The notes under the pieces: model-generated
The model's input: the letters and a program-made list of their open reading frames with translations, nothing else
What the model was told of the DNA's origin: nothing
The model's database searches: none
Shown here: in pieces, positions 25,522 to 34,254 of the stretch
How the letters are laid out: each line of letters begins with the position of its first letter
Position numbering within the stretch: the first letter of the stretch is position 1
Made by a program: the position numbers and the translations under genes
NCBI GenBank assembly: GCA_964472195.1
Contig: CAYYJH010000018.1
Coordinates: 1-35,759 of the forward strand
Reading direction: 5' to 3'
DNA length: 35,759 nucleotides
Origin: BS750m-G4 sp964472195
Lineage (GTDB): Bacteria; Bacteroidota; Ignavibacteria; Tepidaquicellales; Tepidaquicellaceae

Positions 25522-26581
25522 ATGAAAGTTTTTCTTGTTATACTATCAATTCTATTTTTAATGTTACCACCAACACTCTATGGACAAAAATATGGTGATC
25601 TTTGGCAGCTTTATTCTGATGGAGATTTTCAGCGGGTAATAGAACTTACAAAGGTGGAATTAATTGGTTAATAATCCGAATGACCAGGATCTAAATTCGC
25701 TCGTAGGAAGAGCATTAACCGAACTTCAAAGTTTTCGTGAAGCTATTCCCTTCCTAGAAAATGTTGTGTCAGGTAGTAATTCTGACGCTTCATCCCGGGC
25801 ATGGGCATTGAATTATTTAGGGAAATGTAATTTTGCCTTGGGGGATTATACAAACTCTAAAAGTAATTTTCAAAAATGTATTGAATTAAACGCGACTAAA
25901 AATGCAACTAATTCTTCGTCTGGATGGATGGGAGCTTTAGGATTTGATCCGTTCTATAGTGATTGGAGAATAATAGAAACAGGACATTTTATTTTTCATT
26001 TCCCCCCAAATATAAGGATTAGCAATGTTGATGAATTCGCAGAGGAAAGAGAAGTAGCATTAGTTAATATAAATTCTTTCTTCGCAAGTTCTTTGCCGAA
26101 GAAAATTGATTATTTTTTATGGAACTCAGAACTAGATGCTCAAAGTGTGGGAATTTCAAAGCTCGGATTTGCGAAACCTGAGTTTTGTGTTATTCATTCC
26201 CTTATTGACCAGTCAATTGGTCATGAGATGACCCATGTAATTACTCATCAGCTTGTTGGTAACCCTAAAAAGATTAGCCTGATTAATGAAGGTACAGCTG
26301 TTCACTTCGACCAGACAGGTCAAGATAAATTGCGAATAGTAAAAAGTAAATTGCGGGGACAGTTTGTATCAGTTACAGAACTTTGGGAGAACTGGGAAGC
26401 TTTATCTCCAGAGGTGTCCTATCCTTTGTCCGGAGCTTTTGTAAAACTTTTAATCGAAAAAGGTGGTAAAGAAAAGTTTTTAGAACTTTTGAAAGATCAA
26501 TCATTTGATAACGCAGCTGTAATTTACGGTGAACAGTTGAGTGATATTATTACCGAGTTTGAAAGGAGTCTTAGCGAATAA
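25522..26581 (+). pseudogene. TPR plus gluzincin metallopeptidase gene with apparent frameshift
   Basis: An ATG at 25522 encodes a signal peptide ('MKVFLVILSILFLMLPPTLYGQ') described here by its pieces, then 'YGDLWQLYSDGDFQRVIELTKVE', the first half of a TPR; the frame stops at TAA 25669-25671. The continuation 'NNPNDQDLNSLVGRAL' is in the next frame from 25664 and runs to 26581. Removing one G from the GG at 25666-25667 would join both into about 352 residues. The second part has more TPR-like helices, then a peptidase MA-type domain with the zinc motif 'GHEMTHVITH' and 'NEGTAVHF', which supplies the third ligand Glu. Either a recent pseudogene or a sequencing error. Confidence 0.75.
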
Positions 26582-26717
26582 GATGTCTCTTCAATAAATA
26601 TTTGTTTGAGAAAATTGTGTGGTAATTGTGAATTCCTCTAATATATGATTCTGTTCCAAATGGTTTTGGATTACAATTAGTTACCGTATGTTATTCAGCT
26701 TATCAGATATTATTATA

Positions 26718-28658
26718 TTATGACTCGTCAAGCTCCTTGTTAATCTTATCCAGCATATCTTTGGCACTCTTAAGGTCAGGAATAATACTGAGAGCCTTTT
26801 CATAATCTTCTTTTGCTTTTTCAAATTCGCTAATTTTATAATATAAAAACCCTCTGCTTTCATAAGCATCAGAATTGTCTGGAGAATATTGTACATATAA
26901 ATTGAACATTTCAAGTGCTTCGATGTAAGCTCCTTTTGTTAGGAACAAAAACCCAAGTTCTTTTGAAGCCTTACTTTTACCAGGGAGACCGTCTAAAGAC
27001 TTTCTGTAGTATTCGGAAGCGTTTGTGTAATATCCTGATTCATAAAGAAGTCGTCCCGAAAGCAAGTTAAAAATGTAAAACCTTTTATCTTTCTTGTATT
27101 TCTCCGAAAGATTTTTCAGTTCATTTATAAGTTGAGTACTATCGCTCTTATATATTTTTAATTTTATAACATTTTTAAATATCTCTTCGGGAAAAAATTG
27201 GGTCAAAGAAATAATTTTATCCTCTATTTCAGAAGGGAATCTAAATATATGGCGGATTTGTTTTGAATCCTGCTCGTAGGCTTCGATATAGTGAGTAAAG
27301 AAACATACTGGTCCTAACATCAAACATTTCTTAAGAGCTGCTCTTCCTAAGACTTTATCGATTGAATTTGCCATTTGCGTTCCCATCGTATTAAAAGGTC
27401 CTCTTTCACTACCACCAGTATTTATGAGACTATCTATTATCGTAAGTTTTTTTCTTTTTTTAATTGCGTTAAATGTTTTTTTGAAAAAAAGGAAGTCCTT
27501 TTCCAATAAAACTGCGGGCCGGTTTTCCTGAAGTATTGCTGCAATATGGTTTGCCGTACCGCCCGTGAAGACGATAGTCATTACTTTTAGCAGGAGTGAG
27601 TCTTTAGGATTTACAAGATATGAATATACGTTTAACTGATTTTCTCTCAGAGCATCGAGATATAATTCCCGTGTTATCAATTTCACGAGGTAATCATAGT
27701 CATCACCAATATATTCCAGGTCAATACCGAATTTATTATCTGCTATTTTCCAGTGTGAACCATTGTTTCCTAATAGGAAGAGTATTTCTGTAGTTAAAGA
27801 AAGGTCTTTTGGAAAATACAAAGCCAGGTGGCTAAGGATTTCATATTTGATCTTTGCTTCATTGTATTGAATTGAACCAATAAGCTTTCGAAAATCTTTG
27901 ATGTGTAGAGAAATACCGCCGAAATTATAAAAGCTGGTCGGATTTATTAATTTATATAAAACAAAAAGTGGTTCGTTTAATTGTGAATTTTTAAGGCATT
28001 TAATGAGTTCGTCTTTAGTTATGCCATTCTTATTGTTCGGTTTTAGTATGGCTTGTATTAGTTCGGAGTTGTCTATAATATCCGATATGTCATCCGGCAA
28101 GGTTTCTTTTTCAAGAAGATCGATAATTTCATTTGCTCCTGAATAGTTGTAATCTAATTTTACATCTAAGTTTACATTTTCTAATATGTTTGAAATATAC
28201 TCTCTGTTTTTAAATGATTTTCCACCAAACAGGAACGGTCTTCTAATTACCGAAAGTGTTACAGCAGATGATATTAATCCTGCAAAAGTGTTTCTTTCAT
28301 TGAAATCTTTTAACCCAATTCTTATTTTTGTATCCCATTTTTCCTGGTTTCTTTTTAGGTCAAGTCTTACTATTTCAGGTAACCTTTTTAAATCGTTGAG
28401 TGAATCGAGTTTTATTAGTTCACGGAAGAGTATTCTTGCTTCTTCTATAGTGTATTCATTCATTAGTAATTTTACTGCTGATGAAATTGCTTCGGAGGAT
28501 GATAAATCATTAAAAAGAAGATCGACCCATTCCCAATCTCTTTCAAAATCAAAACCGTATTTGCTTTGTGCTTTTAGAGTTCCACAAGGATTAAGTAATA
28601 TAATAAGCGTAGATATACAGAGGAAATAAACGAGTACGCGTTTAATACAAGGTATCAT
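26718..28658 (-). CDS. Large exported TPR-terminated protein
   Basis: 646 residues. Signal peptide ending near 'GTLKAQ'. Residues about 30-520 are mostly helical, with no domain that I recognise. From about 540 come three TPR units: 'SGYYTNASEYYRKSL', 'GAYIEALEMFNLYVQYSPDN' and 'SDAYESRGFLYYKISEFEKAKEDYEKALSI'. Last gene of the minus-strand run after clpS, 35 bases away. Convergent with the peptidase gene; the 136-base spacer has no clear terminator. Confidence 0.75.
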   Translation of the reverse strand: MIPCIKRVLVYFLCISTLIILLNPCGTLKAQSKYGFDFERDWEWVDLLFNDLSSSEAISSAVKLLMNEYTIEEARILFRELIKLDSLNDLKRLPEIVRLDLKRNQEKWDTKIRIGLKDFNERNTFAGLISSAVTLSVIRRPFLFGGKSFKNREYISNILENVNLDVKLDYNYSGANEIIDLLEKETLPDDISDIIDNSELIQAILKPNNKNGITKDELIKCLKNSQLNEPLFVLYKLINPTSFYNFGGISLHIKDFRKLIGSIQYNEAKIKYEILSHLALYFPKDLSLTTEILFLLGNNGSHWKIADNKFGIDLEYIGDDYDYLVKLITRELYLDALRENQLNVYSYLVNPKDSLLLKVMTIVFTGGTANHIAAILQENRPAVLLEKDFLFFKKTFNAIKKRKKLTIIDSLINTGGSERGPFNTMGTQMANSIDKVLGRAALKKCLMLGPVCFFTHYIEAYEQDSKQIRHIFRFPSEIEDKIISLTQFFPEEIFKNVIKLKIYKSDSTQLINELKNLSEKYKKDKRFYIFNLLSGRLLYESGYYTNASEYYRKSLDGLPGKSKASKELGFLFLTKGAYIEALEMFNLYVQYSPDNSDAYESRGFLYYKISEFEKAKEDYEKALSIIPDLKSAKDMLDKINKELDES

Positions 28659-28693
28659 GATTGTAAGATTTTTTTAAAATACCTTTTTGTAAA

Positions 28694-28960
28694 TTATTTT
28701 ATCTTCGTAACAAGACTTATTTCTTTAAGAACATTATCAATTTTGGCTAACTCATCAACATCACCGGTCTTAACAACCGCACTTCCTTTTGTGTGAGCAA
28801 TGATAGCAATTTGTTCACATTGTAATAAGTCGTAACCAGTAGCTTTTTGCAACTGAAGAACCACATCATCCCAAAAATGCCGGGAGTTATACAGTATAAG
28901 CTGCCGCATTACCGGTACGTCTTCGTCTAAGCTATATTCTTCGGAAGTCTTGGTTGACAT
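28694..28960 (-). CDS. clpS: ClpS-like protease adaptor with altered degron-binding loop
   Basis: 88 residues, about the size of a ClpS core. It follows the Bacteroidota-type pattern: 'RQLILYNSRHFWDDVVLQL' at the place of the usual 'HNDD...V' strand and loop, then 'EQIAIIAHTKGSAVVKTGDVDELAKI', which keeps the His of the pocket and the KTG segment. ClpS hands proteins with N-terminal degrons to ClpAP. The two Asp residues after the conserved Asn are Ser-Arg here, so N-degron recognition may be changed. Lies 27 bases after dacB on the same strand. Confidence 0.75.
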   Translation of the reverse strand: MSTKTSEEYSLDEDVPVMRQLILYNSRHFWDDVVLQLQKATGYDLLQCEQIAIIAHTKGSAVVKTGDVDELAKIDNVLKEISLVTKIK

Positions 28961-28987
28961 TTATTAAAAGTAAAAATTGTTTCAAAA

Positions 28988-30241
28988 TTAATTTCTTGAA
29001 AACTGACATATAATCTCACATATATCATCTTGTATCTGCCTGTAATAATTTGTGTTTCCCTTGAATCCATTCATTGTAATGTAAAATAATATTAATTCAT
29101 CATCTCTTGATACTGCGTAACCTGACAATGTACTTACGGAATTAAGCGTTCCTGTTTTTGCATGGACATTAGATTCTGCTTCTGTTCCTATCATCCTTTT
29201 TCTAAGAGTACCATCAACACCTGCTATAGAGAGTGAGTTATAATAATAATCGAATATATCCTCCTGGTCATACATAAATTTTAATAATCGAATCAGCATA
29301 TCAGACGTAACCATATTGTATCTTGTTAAACCGGATCCTTCCAAAATCTCATAATTATTTCTGTCAATACCTATAGATGAAAGAAAACTTATAACAGCTT
29401 CGCTGCCCTTGCCAAGTGTGCCGGGAGGTGATTTATATTTTGCCCCGATAACTTTAAATAATGTGATTGCCGAATGGTTGTTGCTTGTTTTATTCATGTG
29501 GGTGATAACATCGTAAATCGAGTGTGATATCTCTGCAACCTCTTTTGATACACCGGGAGTATAACCGGATACTGTAATACCTTCGAATTTTATTTTTCTG
29601 TCTTTAAGCTCTGTAGCTAATAATTCTGCTGCTGAAGATGCCGGGTCATATTTGCTTTTATTTTTATCAAGATTAAGTGCACTGACGTATGGCCACCACT
29701 GCAAGTCTGTATCCGATTGGTAGTAATTCGCAAGGCCATAATATTCGTTGTCAAAATAAGATTCATCAAAGACTATGTTACCTGTTATTTCCATAATGTT
29801 TTTGTTTGCAAGTTTTTCTGCAAGATAGGAAATGTCTGATGAATTTAGATCAGGATCACCGTAACCTTTCAAATACAAATTTCCATTAATAACACCATCA
29901 CTGATGTTATTATCGTCAGTGTAGACTATCGTTTTAAAAAAATATCCTGTTCCAAGCTTTACTAGGGCGGTAGCCGAGGTTACTAGTTTTGTTATTGAAG
30001 CAGGTATCATTTTCATTTTTGGGTTATATTCATATAAAAGATCATACTCTGATGCACTCACTATTTGGACTGAAACCTTACAATCTAAACCACTAACAAT
30101 ACTGTCAATCTTGTTTTGAAACTCAGTAAGATTATCAGCCTTTTTTTCGAGGGAAAGAATAACGTTAGTGAATACAAAGAGTAGGAGTACTAACAGTAGG
30201 GTCTTTTTTCTCAGCAATGTTTGTGTTTTGTTATGATGCAT
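28988..30241 (-). CDS. dacB: D-alanyl-D-alanine carboxypeptidase/endopeptidase (PBP4, S13 family)
   Basis: 417 residues with a signal-like hydrophobic segment (about 14-31). The three penicillin-binding motifs are in place: SxxK 'SITK' (Ser 82, Lys 85), SxN 'SNN' (253-255) and KTG (362-364). The long insert between the first two motifs is typical of the S13 family. It trims or cross-link-cleaves peptidoglycan in the periplasm. The start overlaps the end of the NUDIX gene by 11 bases, so both are probably co-transcribed. Confidence 0.93.
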   Translation of the reverse strand: MHHNKTQTLLRKKTLLLVLLLFVFTNVILSLEKKADNLTEFQNKIDSIVSGLDCKVSVQIVSASEYDLLYEYNPKMKMIPASITKLVTSATALVKLGTGYFFKTIVYTDDNNISDGVINGNLYLKGYGDPDLNSSDISYLAEKLANKNIMEITGNIVFDESYFDNEYYGLANYYQSDTDLQWWPYVSALNLDKNKSKYDPASSAAELLATELKDRKIKFEGITVSGYTPGVSKEVAEISHSIYDVITHMNKTSNNHSAITLFKVIGAKYKSPPGTLGKGSEAVISFLSSIGIDRNNYEILEGSGLTRYNMVTSDMLIRLLKFMYDQEDIFDYYYNSLSIAGVDGTLRKRMIGTEAESNVHAKTGTLNSVSTLSGYAVSRDDELILFYITMNGFKGNTNYYRQIQDDICEIICQFSRN

Positions 30242-30677
30242 TTATGTTTAAGACAATTTTATTAGCTTTTCTTAGTAAGTTTTTAGATTCATTAAAAGTT
30301 ATCGTGTTTAAAGCAGATTGGAAAGAACACCACTTATAATCAAGTATTTCTTTGCCATCTATTCGAACATTTTTGTCCTTAGCTTCTGCCATAAAATAAT
30401 CGACACTTTTAATGACAAGTTTCTCTTTTTTGTTTCTGAATTCGTAGTTTTCTTTTAACAGGGTTTCATCGTGTACGAGTTCTAAGTCTGTAATTCCGGT
30501 CTCTTCATGTAGTTCTCTTAACGCCGTATCCGATTTTTTTTCTCCCGTTTCAGGATGTCCTTTAGAAAATGTCCAATGACCTTGTTTATGTTTTAGTATT
30601 AAATACTCAATCTTTTCACTTTTCTTATGAAAAACAATTACACCAACCGAGAAATCTTCTTTAGTTTTCGAGTTCAC
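30231..30677 (-). CDS. NUDIX hydrolase (Ap4A hydrolase-like)
   Basis: 148 residues. The NUDIX box 'GHPETGEKKSDTALRELHEETGI' follows in pieces: GHPETGE, then REL and HEETGI with all metal-binding Glu residues. 'VGVIVFHKKSEKIEYLILKH' and 'GHWTFSKGHPETGE' are like bis(5'-nucleosyl)-tetraphosphatases, which split Ap4A into ATP and AMP. The start is GTG. Overlaps dacB; 131 bases downstream of mazG. Confidence 0.88.
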   Translation of the reverse strand: MNSKTKEDFSVGVIVFHKKSEKIEYLILKHKQGHWTFSKGHPETGEKKSDTALRELHEETGITDLELVHDETLLKENYEFRNKKEKLVIKSVDYFMAEAKDKNVRIDGKEILDYKWCSFQSALNTITFNESKNLLRKANKIVLNINAS

Positions 30678-30808
30678 TTAAGGTACTGGTTGAATTTCTC
30701 TAAGTATAAAAATTTTTCTAAAAAGCATAAATCATCATTTATATATAAGATAATATTTTTGAAACAAAATACAATAACTTTAAAACAAATAAAAGTGTAG
30801 TCAAATAG

Positions 30809-31585
30809 CTACTTTGAGGCATTCCATATTTCATCCATCTCATCTAATGTCATATCTTCCAATTTCTTTTTGCTCGATTTAGCATAATCTTCGATCTTAT
30901 TAAACCTTGTGATAAACTTCTCAATAGTCTTTCTCAAAGCATCCTCAGGATTTACTCTTAAAAATCGAGAATAATTAACTATCGAAAATAAAACATCTCC
31001 GAACTCATCTTCTATTTCACTATGACAAGTTCCTGAATCAATATTCTTTTTAAGTTCTTCTATCTCTTCGAGTATTTTTTGGTAAACCGGTTTTTCATCC
31101 TTCCAGTCGAAGCCTACTTTTGAAGCTTTTTCCTGGATTCTGTATGCCTTGAAAAGAGCAGGGAGTTCTTTTGGTACACCATCGAGTACTGATTCTCTTC
31201 CTTCTTTAGATTTCAACCTTTCCCAGTTTACCTTAACCTCTTCGCTGCCGGAAACTTTTAGATTATCGAAGACGTGCGGATGACGGGCAACGAGTTTTTC
31301 TATTTCTAAGTTTATGACATCACTTAAAGAAAACTCATTTTTCTCTTCTGCAATTGATGTATGAAAAACAACCTGCAAGAGAAGATCACCCAGTTCCTTT
31401 TTTAGTTCATCGAGATTATTGTTATCAATAGCTTCCAGGACTTCGTATGATTCTTCGAGGAGGCATCTTCTTAAAGAAGCGTGAGTTTGCTCTTTATCCC
31501 AGGGGCATTCTTTTCTTAATCTCTTTACGATTTTTACGAACTCGATAAACTCTTTTTCTGCGGTATTATTTTTTAAAGAAGACAT
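30809..31585 (-). CDS. mazG: Nucleoside triphosphate pyrophosphohydrolase MazG
   Basis: 258 residues, the two-domain MazG length. N-terminal 'LRKECPWDKEQTHASLRRCLLEESYEVLEAI' features and 'ELGDLLLQVVFHTSIAEE' carry the EExxE and ExxD metal-binding acids. 'RHPHVFDN' and a second similar domain ('EIEDEFGDVLFSIVNYSRFL') follow. It hydrolyses NTPs to NMP and pyrophosphate, removing aberrant or signalling nucleotides. First gene of the minus-strand run, divergent from DUF4160. Confidence 0.95.
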   Translation of the reverse strand: MSSLKNNTAEKEFIEFVKIVKRLRKECPWDKEQTHASLRRCLLEESYEVLEAIDNNNLDELKKELGDLLLQVVFHTSIAEEKNEFSLSDVINLEIEKLVARHPHVFDNLKVSGSEEVKVNWERLKSKEGRESVLDGVPKELPALFKAYRIQEKASKVGFDWKDEKPVYQKILEEIEELKKNIDSGTCHSEIEDEFGDVLFSIVNYSRFLRVNPEDALRKTIEKFITRFNKIEDYAKSSKKKLEDMTLDEMDEIWNASK

Positions 31586-31664
31586 CTGAGAATTTTTGTT
31601 AATGAAAACTGATGCAACTTAACCAGTAATGATTTAAAAATGAATTAAAAAATATTAATTTATT

Positions 31665-31749
31665 GTTTGGTGTTATAGAATGCCTTGAAACAACATCAAT
31701 TAGAAATTACTTTTATATCGTTATCTTTTGATTATGATTCTAACCAAAC
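31665..31749. repeat. Imperfect inverted repeat upstream of the DUF4160 gene
   Basis: GTTTGGT...TAGAAT (31665-31681) is mirrored by ATTCTAACCAAAC (31737-31749), with about 55 bases between. The right copy ends 17 bases before the DUF4160 start. It could be an operator of an auto-regulated pair or the trace of a small element. No coding capacity inside. Confidence 0.25.
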
Positions 31750-31765
31750 AAAAGTAAAATATTAA

Positions 31766-32008
31766 ATGAGTCCCACAATTTTTAGAGAAAAAGGATTTCG
31801 TTTTTATTTTTTATCTAATGAAGAAAGAAGAATGCATGTGCACATTGTATGTGAAGATGGAGAAGCAAAGTTTTGGATTGAGCCCATTATCTCATTAGCA
31901 AATTATTATGGATTGAATAAACACCAATTAAATACTATTCAAAAATTAGTTGAGAAGCATGAAAGCGAAATTATTAAAGACTGGAAAAGGCATTTCGGTG
32001 AGCGTTGA
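31766..32008 (+). CDS. DUF4160 domain protein
   Basis: 80 residues, full length for DUF4160: 'SPTIFREKGFRFYFLSNEERRMHVHIVCEDGEAKFWI' features, with the conserved H-x-H ('HVHI') and the acidic 'EDGEAKF', and the C-terminal helix 'KLVEKHESEIIKDWKRHF'. DUF4160 genes are often next to DUF2442 genes, in a toxin-antitoxin-like arrangement whose biochemistry is not settled. Overlaps the DUF2442 gene. Confidence 0.85.
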   Translation: MSPTIFREKGFRFYFLSNEERRMHVHIVCEDGEAKFWIEPIISLANYYGLNKHQLNTIQKLVEKHESEIIKDWKRHFGER

Positions 32009-32240
32009 AAATATTACACAATTTGGAATATGGCTATATGTAAAAGGTAAAGAATATTTTTTAAGCTACGAAGATTATCCATTCTTTAAGAATAAAAAAA
32101 TAAAAGACATTCAAAATGTAAAACTATTGCATGGGTTTCATTTGTATTGGCAATCACTGGATGTAGATTTGGAAATTGATAATCTTGAGAACCCGGAAAA
32201 ATATCCGTTGAAGAGCAAAAAGCACATTACTAATTCATAA
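31959..32240 (+). CDS. DUF2442 domain protein
   Basis: 93 residues from ATG 31959. The family alignment starts early ('GKGISVSVENITQFGIWL'), so I prefer this ATG to the later GTG at 31998; a TTG at 31950 would add three residues. Conserved parts: 'GKEYFLSYEDYPFF', 'NVKLLHGFHLYWQSLDVDLEI' and 'LENPEKYPL'. It overlaps the DUF4160 gene by 50 bases in another frame, so the two are translationally linked. Possibly the partner or antitoxin; this is inference. Confidence 0.85.
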   Translation: MKAKLLKTGKGISVSVENITQFGIWLYVKGKEYFLSYEDYPFFKNKKIKDIQNVKLLHGFHLYWQSLDVDLEIDNLENPEKYPLKSKKHITNS

Positions 32241-32394
32241 ATTATCAGATGCTAAAATGAGATTCATTGAAGGTTTGGTAGTAAAGTACGATAATAGTTT
32301 AGGGAATTGTTATTCGGTACAGCCGGCAAGGGTGACCCGTGCAGTTACGTCTCGAAGATTGTGCCGTGAGTGTGGTGTTATTACATTTATGTCC

Positions 32395-32483
32395 CCGCAG
32401 AGTCTCTCGATTTTAGGACTCTGCGGAAATAAGAATGCGAAGAGTCCCTCAAAGAGCAGAGGAGACTCTCCGCAACGATTGAA
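32395..32483. repeat. Palindromic repeat at the edge of the assembly gap
   Basis: CCGCAGAGTC (32395-32404) pairs perfectly with GACTCTGCGG (32417-32426), loop of 12 bases. Related words recur just after (gaagagtccctc at about 32439, gagactctccgc at about 32462). The stretch is richer in G+C than its neighbours and runs straight into the Ns. This looks like a dispersed palindromic repeat that stopped the assembly. Bases 32241-32394 hold no supported gene. Confidence 0.5.
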
Positions 32484-32583
32484 NNNNNNNNNNNNNNNNN
32501 NNNNNNNNNNNNNNNNNNNNNNNNNNNNNNNNNNNNNNNNNNNNNNNNNNNNNNNNNNNNNNNNNNNNNNNNNNNNNNNNNNN
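32484..32583. other. Assembly gap (100 Ns)
   Basis: Exactly 100 Ns, the convention for a scaffold gap of unknown size. Sequence could be missing between the repeat and alanine dehydrogenase. Any reading frame drawn across it is artificial. Confidence 0.98.
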
Positions 32584-32589
32584 AAAATT

Positions 32590-33702
32590 ATGAAAATAGG
32601 TGTCCCAAAAGAAATTAAAACAAATGAAAACAGGGTAGCTGTTACACCGGTTGGTGTAGAGGTACTAACACAACATGAACATAAGGTTTATGTTGAATCC
32701 CAGGCAGGAATTGGAAGTGGTTTTACGGATAAAGATTTCAGAGATGCCGGGGCAACAATTTTGAGAACAGCGGCGCAGGTATATTCTGTTGCCGACATGA
32801 TTATTAAAGTAAAAGAACCAATCGAACCGGAGTACAACCTTATCAAAGAAGGACAAATAATCTTTACATATTTCCATTTCGCTTCTTCGAAAGAGCTTAC
32901 TGTTGCAATGAAAAAATCGAAATGCGTAGCGATTGCTTATGAAACTGTACAGAGAGCTGACGGGTCTCTGCCTTTGTTGATCCCGATGAGTGAGGTCGCC
33001 GGACGAATGGCAGCCCAGGAGGGTGCAAAGTATCTCGAGGAAGCTATGGAGGGAAGAGGAGTTCTTCTCGGCGGTGTACCCGGTACGGAGCCCGCCACCG
33101 TTGTGGTTTTAGGAGGTGGAATTGTTGGAACGAATGCTGCTAAGATAGCAGCCGGGTTTGGAGCGAAGGTGATAATTATGGACAATAATCTTTATCGTCT
33201 AAGATATCTTGATGATGTTATGCCCAAGAATATTACAACTTTGATGAGTAATCCATACAATATAAGAGAAGCTATAAAACAAGCTGACCTTGTTATCGGG
33301 GCGGTTTTGATTCCTGGAGCAAAAGCTCCCAAGCTTGTAACAAAGAAGATGCTTAAATTAATGAAAAAAGGCTCTGTAGTAGTGGACGTATCTGTTGACC
33401 AGGGCGGCTGTATTGAAACCTGTAAACCAACAACTCACGAGAAACCAATTTTTGTTGTTCATGGTGTTGTTCATTATTGTGTAGCAAACATGCCGGGCGC
33501 TGTACCTTTTACATCGACTATTGCCCTTACTAATGCAACACTACCTTATGCTGTAGAGATTGCGGATAAAGGATATCTGGAAGCGGTATTAACAAATGAT
33601 GAAATTAAAAAGGGATTAAATATGATAAACGGTGTAATTACTTACAAAGGTGTTGCCGATGCTTTTGGATTTAGCTATAAACAGGTTGATGAAGTCTTAT
33701 AA
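32590..33702 (+). CDS. ald: Alanine dehydrogenase
   Basis: 370 residues from the ATG that follows the gap by 6 bases; the length matches the family. N-terminal 'MKIGVPKEIKTNENRVAVTP', catalytic Lys in 'IIKVKEP' and His in 'TYFHFASS', Rossmann motif 'VVVLGGGIVGTNAAKIAAGFGA', and the late 'VHGVVHYCVANMPGAVPFTST'. It interconverts L-alanine with pyruvate plus ammonia using NAD. A factor-independent terminator follows at about 100 bases. Promoter and leader are lost in the gap. Confidence 0.96.
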   Translation: MKIGVPKEIKTNENRVAVTPVGVEVLTQHEHKVYVESQAGIGSGFTDKDFRDAGATILRTAAQVYSVADMIIKVKEPIEPEYNLIKEGQIIFTYFHFASSKELTVAMKKSKCVAIAYETVQRADGSLPLLIPMSEVAGRMAAQEGAKYLEEAMEGRGVLLGGVPGTEPATVVVLGGGIVGTNAAKIAAGFGAKVIIMDNNLYRLRYLDDVMPKNITTLMSNPYNIREAIKQADLVIGAVLIPGAKAPKLVTKKMLKLMKKGSVVVDVSVDQGGCIETCKPTTHEKPIFVVHGVVHYCVANMPGAVPFTSTIALTNATLPYAVEIADKGYLEAVLTNDEIKKGLNMINGVITYKGVADAFGFSYKQVDEVL

Positions 33703-33805
33703 AATTTTTGTATAGGTATAGAAAATAGTCTGGAAATTTTAAATAATTTTTATAAATTTATAACGTTTTACTTTTCATTCTATATCATTTAACCTCCTTT
33801 TTTTG

Positions 33806-33830
33806 ACGCAGGCTCCCCGCCTGCGTTTTT
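33806..33830 (+). terminator. Rho-independent terminator after ald
   Basis: ACGCAGGC (33806-33813), loop TCCCC, GCCTGCGT (33819-33826), and a run of T continuing to 33830. The 8-bp G+C-rich stem and T-run are classical. It ends the alanine dehydrogenase transcript. The rest of the 225-base spacer is AT-rich and shows nothing else. Confidence 0.85.
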
Positions 33831-33927
33831 ATTTGTACTGGTTTTATTTGTTTATTATATCAAACAGATTCAACAAACCATTACAAATTACACACAGTGT
33901 GTCATTTCAATAATTTAAAATATATTT

Positions 33928-34230
33928 ATGGGGAAATCAAACATAAGAATTAATAAACAGGGTAAATCAAGAGAGGAATTGCTAACCTGCCTTGAGAAAT
34001 TTGAAAAGAATTACAGTAAGGAAATCAAAGAATATGATTTGAGAATTCTTAAAATAGATGGCGGGTATAATATAAAAGTAGAAAAAAGTGTTTTATTCAT
34101 GAACTTCTATCTTGATGCAAAGATAATTGCACTCGATGGTTATATCGATATAAATTATGATACGAACATACCCCAAAATAAGGTAAAGGAGGTTTTGGGT
34201 AAGGTTACAGAGGTTTTAGAAGAGTGTTAG
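33928..34230 (+). CDS. Small protein, possibly PHA-granule-regulator-like
   Basis: 100 residues, no signal peptide. The plan 'KSNIRINKQGKSREELLTCLEKFEKNY' (helix), 'YDLRILKIDGGYNIKVEKSVLFMNFYLD' (strands), 'KVKEVLGKVTEVLEE' (helix) resembles the small polyhydroxyalkanoate granule-associated regulator family. That match is by eye and tentative. No PHA synthase is in the window. Otherwise a hypothetical cytoplasmic protein; convergent with thpR. Confidence 0.55.
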   Translation: MGKSNIRINKQGKSREELLTCLEKFEKNYSKEIKEYDLRILKIDGGYNIKVEKSVLFMNFYLDAKIIALDGYIDINYDTNIPQNKVKEVLGKVTEVLEEC

Positions 34231-34254
34231 TTAGCAATGCTTCGGATAAATTAC

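Noticed and set aside
32257..33702. One 481-codon frame covering the gap and alanine dehydrogenase
   Set aside because: It is joined only by Ns; the part before the gap is repeat-like DNA with no gene features.
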